Assembly: GCA_027028225.1 (NCBI GenBank)
Contig: JALVJP010000043.1
Location: 1-5,265, forward strand
Origin: Candidatus Parcubacteria bacterium
Lineage (GTDB): Bacteria > Patescibacteriota > Minisyncoccia > Phycocordibacterales > UBA1006
DNA: 5,265 nucleotides
Direction: 5' to 3'
How positions within the stretch are numbered: position 1 is the stretch's first letter; each line of letters starts with the position of its first letter. This document shows positions 3,454 through 5,265 of the stretch, piece by piece. Under the pieces are notes generated by a model that worked only from the letters and a program-made list of their open reading frames with translations, ran no database searches and was not told where the DNA came from. Made by a program: the position numbers and the translations under genes.

Positions 3454-5265
3454 ATGAAATTTGTTATTGTTGAATCACCCGCAAAAGCGAAGACGATAAA
3501 TAAGTATCTTGGGAAAGACTACATCGTAAAATCCTCAGTAGGACACATTCGTGATCTTCCAAAGGGGAACAAAAACGCGATAGATATCGAACACGGGTTT
3601 CAACCTCACTATGTCGTCCCTCCTGAAAAGGAGAAAGTCGTGCGAGATCTCGCATCGTATGCGAAGAAAGCAGAAAAGATTATTCTCGCAACCGACCCGG
3701 ATCGTGAAGGGGAAGCAATTGCATGGCACCTGAGAGAAGTGCTTAAAGAAGCGCTCGGAAAAGATGATATCCCCACCGAACGTGTGCGTTTCTACGAAAT
3801 TACGGAAACAGAGGTAAAGCGTGCGATTCAGGAACCAGACCATATCAACGAGAATCTCCGTCGTGCGCAAGAAGCAAGGCGCATTCTCGATCGCCTTTTT
3901 GGTTACACCCTCTCTGAACTTATTTGGAAGAAAGTTCGCTATGGACTCTCCGCAGGGCGCGTTCAATCTCCTGCCCTTCGTATTTTAATGGAGCGGGAAC
4001 GAGAGATACGCGCGTTTACCCCAGAACCCTACTACATCCTTGAAGCACAACTCAATGACGGAAAAGACACATTCACCTTCACCGCGACGAAAGAGCTCAC
4101 GGATCTTGATGAAACACTTGATACTATTGCGAAAGTGGAAAAAGGAGAATGGTATATAAAGGAAATTAAGGAGACGAAAACGAAACGAAAAGCAAAAGCA
4201 CCGTTCACAACTTCCACACTTCAACAAACCGCATCCACACGACTCGGATTCTCCCCTTCTCGCACAATGCGTGCTGCGCAGAAGCTCTACCAAGATGGAC
4301 ACATCACCTATATGAGAACAGATAGCACTCGTCTCTCTGAAAAAGCACTTCCGTTCATTACTCGCTACATAGAGAAAACATACGGAAAGGAACTCATAGA
4401 GGTAAAACAATTTAAGACAAAATCGAAGAATAGTCAGGAAGCACATGAAGCAATTCGCCCCACACATTTTGATGGGAAGATTTACGGATCAAGCGAGGAC
4501 GAGCGAAAACTCTACCAACTCATCACACAGCGTACAATTGCCTCACAGATGAAAGATGCGAGTTTCCTTAAAAAGCGTGTTCTCGCAAATATCAAAAATG
4601 GTGACATTCTCGATTTTGCTATCAACGGGATTACACTCATCAGCCCCGGTTGGCTTCTCGCTGACCCGCATGCGAAAGGTGAGGATGTAGAACTTCCTCC
4701 TCTTAAAGAAGGACAAGAATTGAAGCTCATCGAGATAGAGAACATTGAGAAAATGACAACTCCTCCAAATCGCTATAGCGAAGCTGGACTCATCAAAGAG
4801 TTGGAGAAGCGAGGAATTGGACGACCCTCTACCTATGCTTCAATTATACGAACGCTTGTAGATCGTGGGTATGTTACGCGAGAAGGGCGAACACTCTACC
4901 CTACCGATACAGGAGATATCGTCTCTACTTTTCTCGAGAAAAACTTCGCGCGCTACATTAGCGATAGCTTCACTGCACACATGGAGAATGAGCTCGATGA
5001 AATAGCACGAGGAGAAAACGAGTATACAAAAGTGTTAGGAGAGTTCTACACTCCATTCAAAAAAGAAGTAGAAGAGAAAGAAGATATTCCAAAACTCACA
5101 AATCTCGGAAAAGCAGAGGACTACACCTGCCCAAAGTGCGGATCAGAAATGGTGTACAAGCTTGGGCGAACAGGGAAATTTATCTCTTGTTCACGCTATC
5201 CAGAGTGTAACGGAGCGCTTACCTTAGACGGAAAATCGATGGATGAGGAAAAAATAGTCGGAGTA
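3454..5265 (+). CDS. topA: DNA topoisomerase I (type IA), 3' end cut by the window
   Basis: This encodes the enzyme that relaxes negatively supercoiled DNA by single-strand passage through a 5'-phosphotyrosine intermediate. The 604 codons visible contain no stop, so the C-terminus is missing only because the window ends. The TOPRIM domain opens the protein: VIVESPAKAKTI (4-15, E7) and ATDPDREGEAIAWHL (79-93, D81, D83, E85). Next come the RRILDRLFGY segment (142-151), SAGRVQSPALR (166-176) and PFTTSTLQQTAS (250-261). The active-site block is YMRTDSTRLS (286-295), with catalytic Y286 and the helper R288. The later core segment has PPNRYSEAGLIKELEKRGIGRPSTYA, the usual gate-domain signature. A four-cysteine zinc-ribbon repeat is present at C559, C562, C579 and C585 (CPKC...CSRYPEC); more repeats may follow beyond the edge. 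The ATG at 3454 gives the standard family N-terminus. GGAG (3448-3451) is only 2 nt from the ATG, too close for a normal Shine-Dalgarno sequence. The gene is divergent from the nuclease gene. Confidence 0.98.
   Translation, partial: MKFVIVESPAKAKTINKYLGKDYIVKSSVGHIRDLPKGNKNAIDIEHGFQPHYVVPPEKEKVVRDLASYAKKAEKIILATDPDREGEAIAWHLREVLKEALGKDDIPTERVRFYEITETEVKRAIQEPDHINENLRRAQEARRILDRLFGYTLSELIWKKVRYGLSAGRVQSPALRILMEREREIRAFTPEPYYILEAQLNDGKDTFTFTATKELTDLDETLDTIAKVEKGEWYIKEIKETKTKRKAKAPFTTSTLQQTASTRLGFSPSRTMRAAQKLYQDGHITYMRTDSTRLSEKALPFITRYIEKTYGKELIEVKQFKTKSKNSQEAHEAIRPTHFDGKIYGSSEDERKLYQLITQRTIASQMKDASFLKKRVLANIKNGDILDFAINGITLISPGWLLADPHAKGEDVELPPLKEGQELKLIEIENIEKMTTPPNRYSEAGLIKELEKRGIGRPSTYASIIRTLVDRGYVTREGRTLYPTDTGDIVSTFLEKNFARYISDSFTAHMENELDEIARGENEYTKVLGEFYTPFKKEVEEKEDIPKLTNLGKAEDYTCPKCGSEMVYKLGRTGKFISCSRYPECNGALTLDGKSMDEEKIVGV

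Noticed and set aside
3535..4467. Long minus-strand open frames (143 and 160 aa) antisense to topA
   Set aside because: They lie wholly inside topA, which has every family motif. Both are in one frame that stays open because the topA codon choice avoids stop complements. The predicted proteins are rich in Cys, Phe and Ser without any recognisable motif.
1..5265. CRISPR array, transposon ends, tRNA or riboswitch
   Set aside because: No regularly spaced repeats, transposase motifs, tRNA-like sequence or long structured leader were seen; the intergenic gaps are all under about 110 bp.

Overview
The window looks like chromosomal DNA from a small-genome bacterium, most likely a Candidate Phyla Radiation/Patescibacteria (Parcubacteria-like) member. 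The reasons are a zinc-free bL32 of the short MRHT...H...TGKYRGKK type, almost no usable Shine-Dalgarno sequences, promoters lying directly against start codons, very tight spacing, and a NusB fused to a Nudix domain. The lineage is inferred from these traits and no database comparison was possible. All genes seen are informational or nucleic-acid-processing genes. No CRISPR array, insertion sequence, tRNA or rRNA was recognised.

Layout from left to right: a perfect GC-rich hairpin (25-46) closes the leftmost unit. Three minus-strand genes follow, transcribed right to left: RNase III (102-806), NusB-Nudix fusion (813-1793) and ribosomal protein bL32 (1844-2053). A strong 15-bp hairpin terminator (2097-2138) separates them from a second minus-strand pair, RNase HII (2147-2806) and a membrane-anchored staphylococcal-nuclease-like protein (2788-3381). 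A 72-bp divergent intergenic region (3382-3453) leads to the plus-strand topoisomerase I gene, which starts at 3454 and runs off the right edge.

The minus-strand genes at 102-2053 share a ribosome/rRNA theme: bL32 is part of the 50S subunit, NusB promotes antitermination on rRNA transcripts, and RNase III processes rRNA precursors. RNase HII and topoisomerase I deal with genome integrity and supercoiling. The anchored nuclease probably degrades nucleic acid outside the membrane.

The most interesting signals are: (i) the NusB-Nudix fusion, whose Nudix box has lost several signature residues including one key glutamate; (ii) three genes (bL32, NusB-Nudix, topA) with -10 boxes only 8-10 nt from the ATG, predicting leaderless mRNAs; two of these promoters share the form TTGCAA-16 nt-TATAAY; and (iii) a palindromic TTGCAA in the divergent region that could serve as -35 in both directions. 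I found no evidence of a wholly new system; this is mostly ordinary housekeeping sequence with unusual details.
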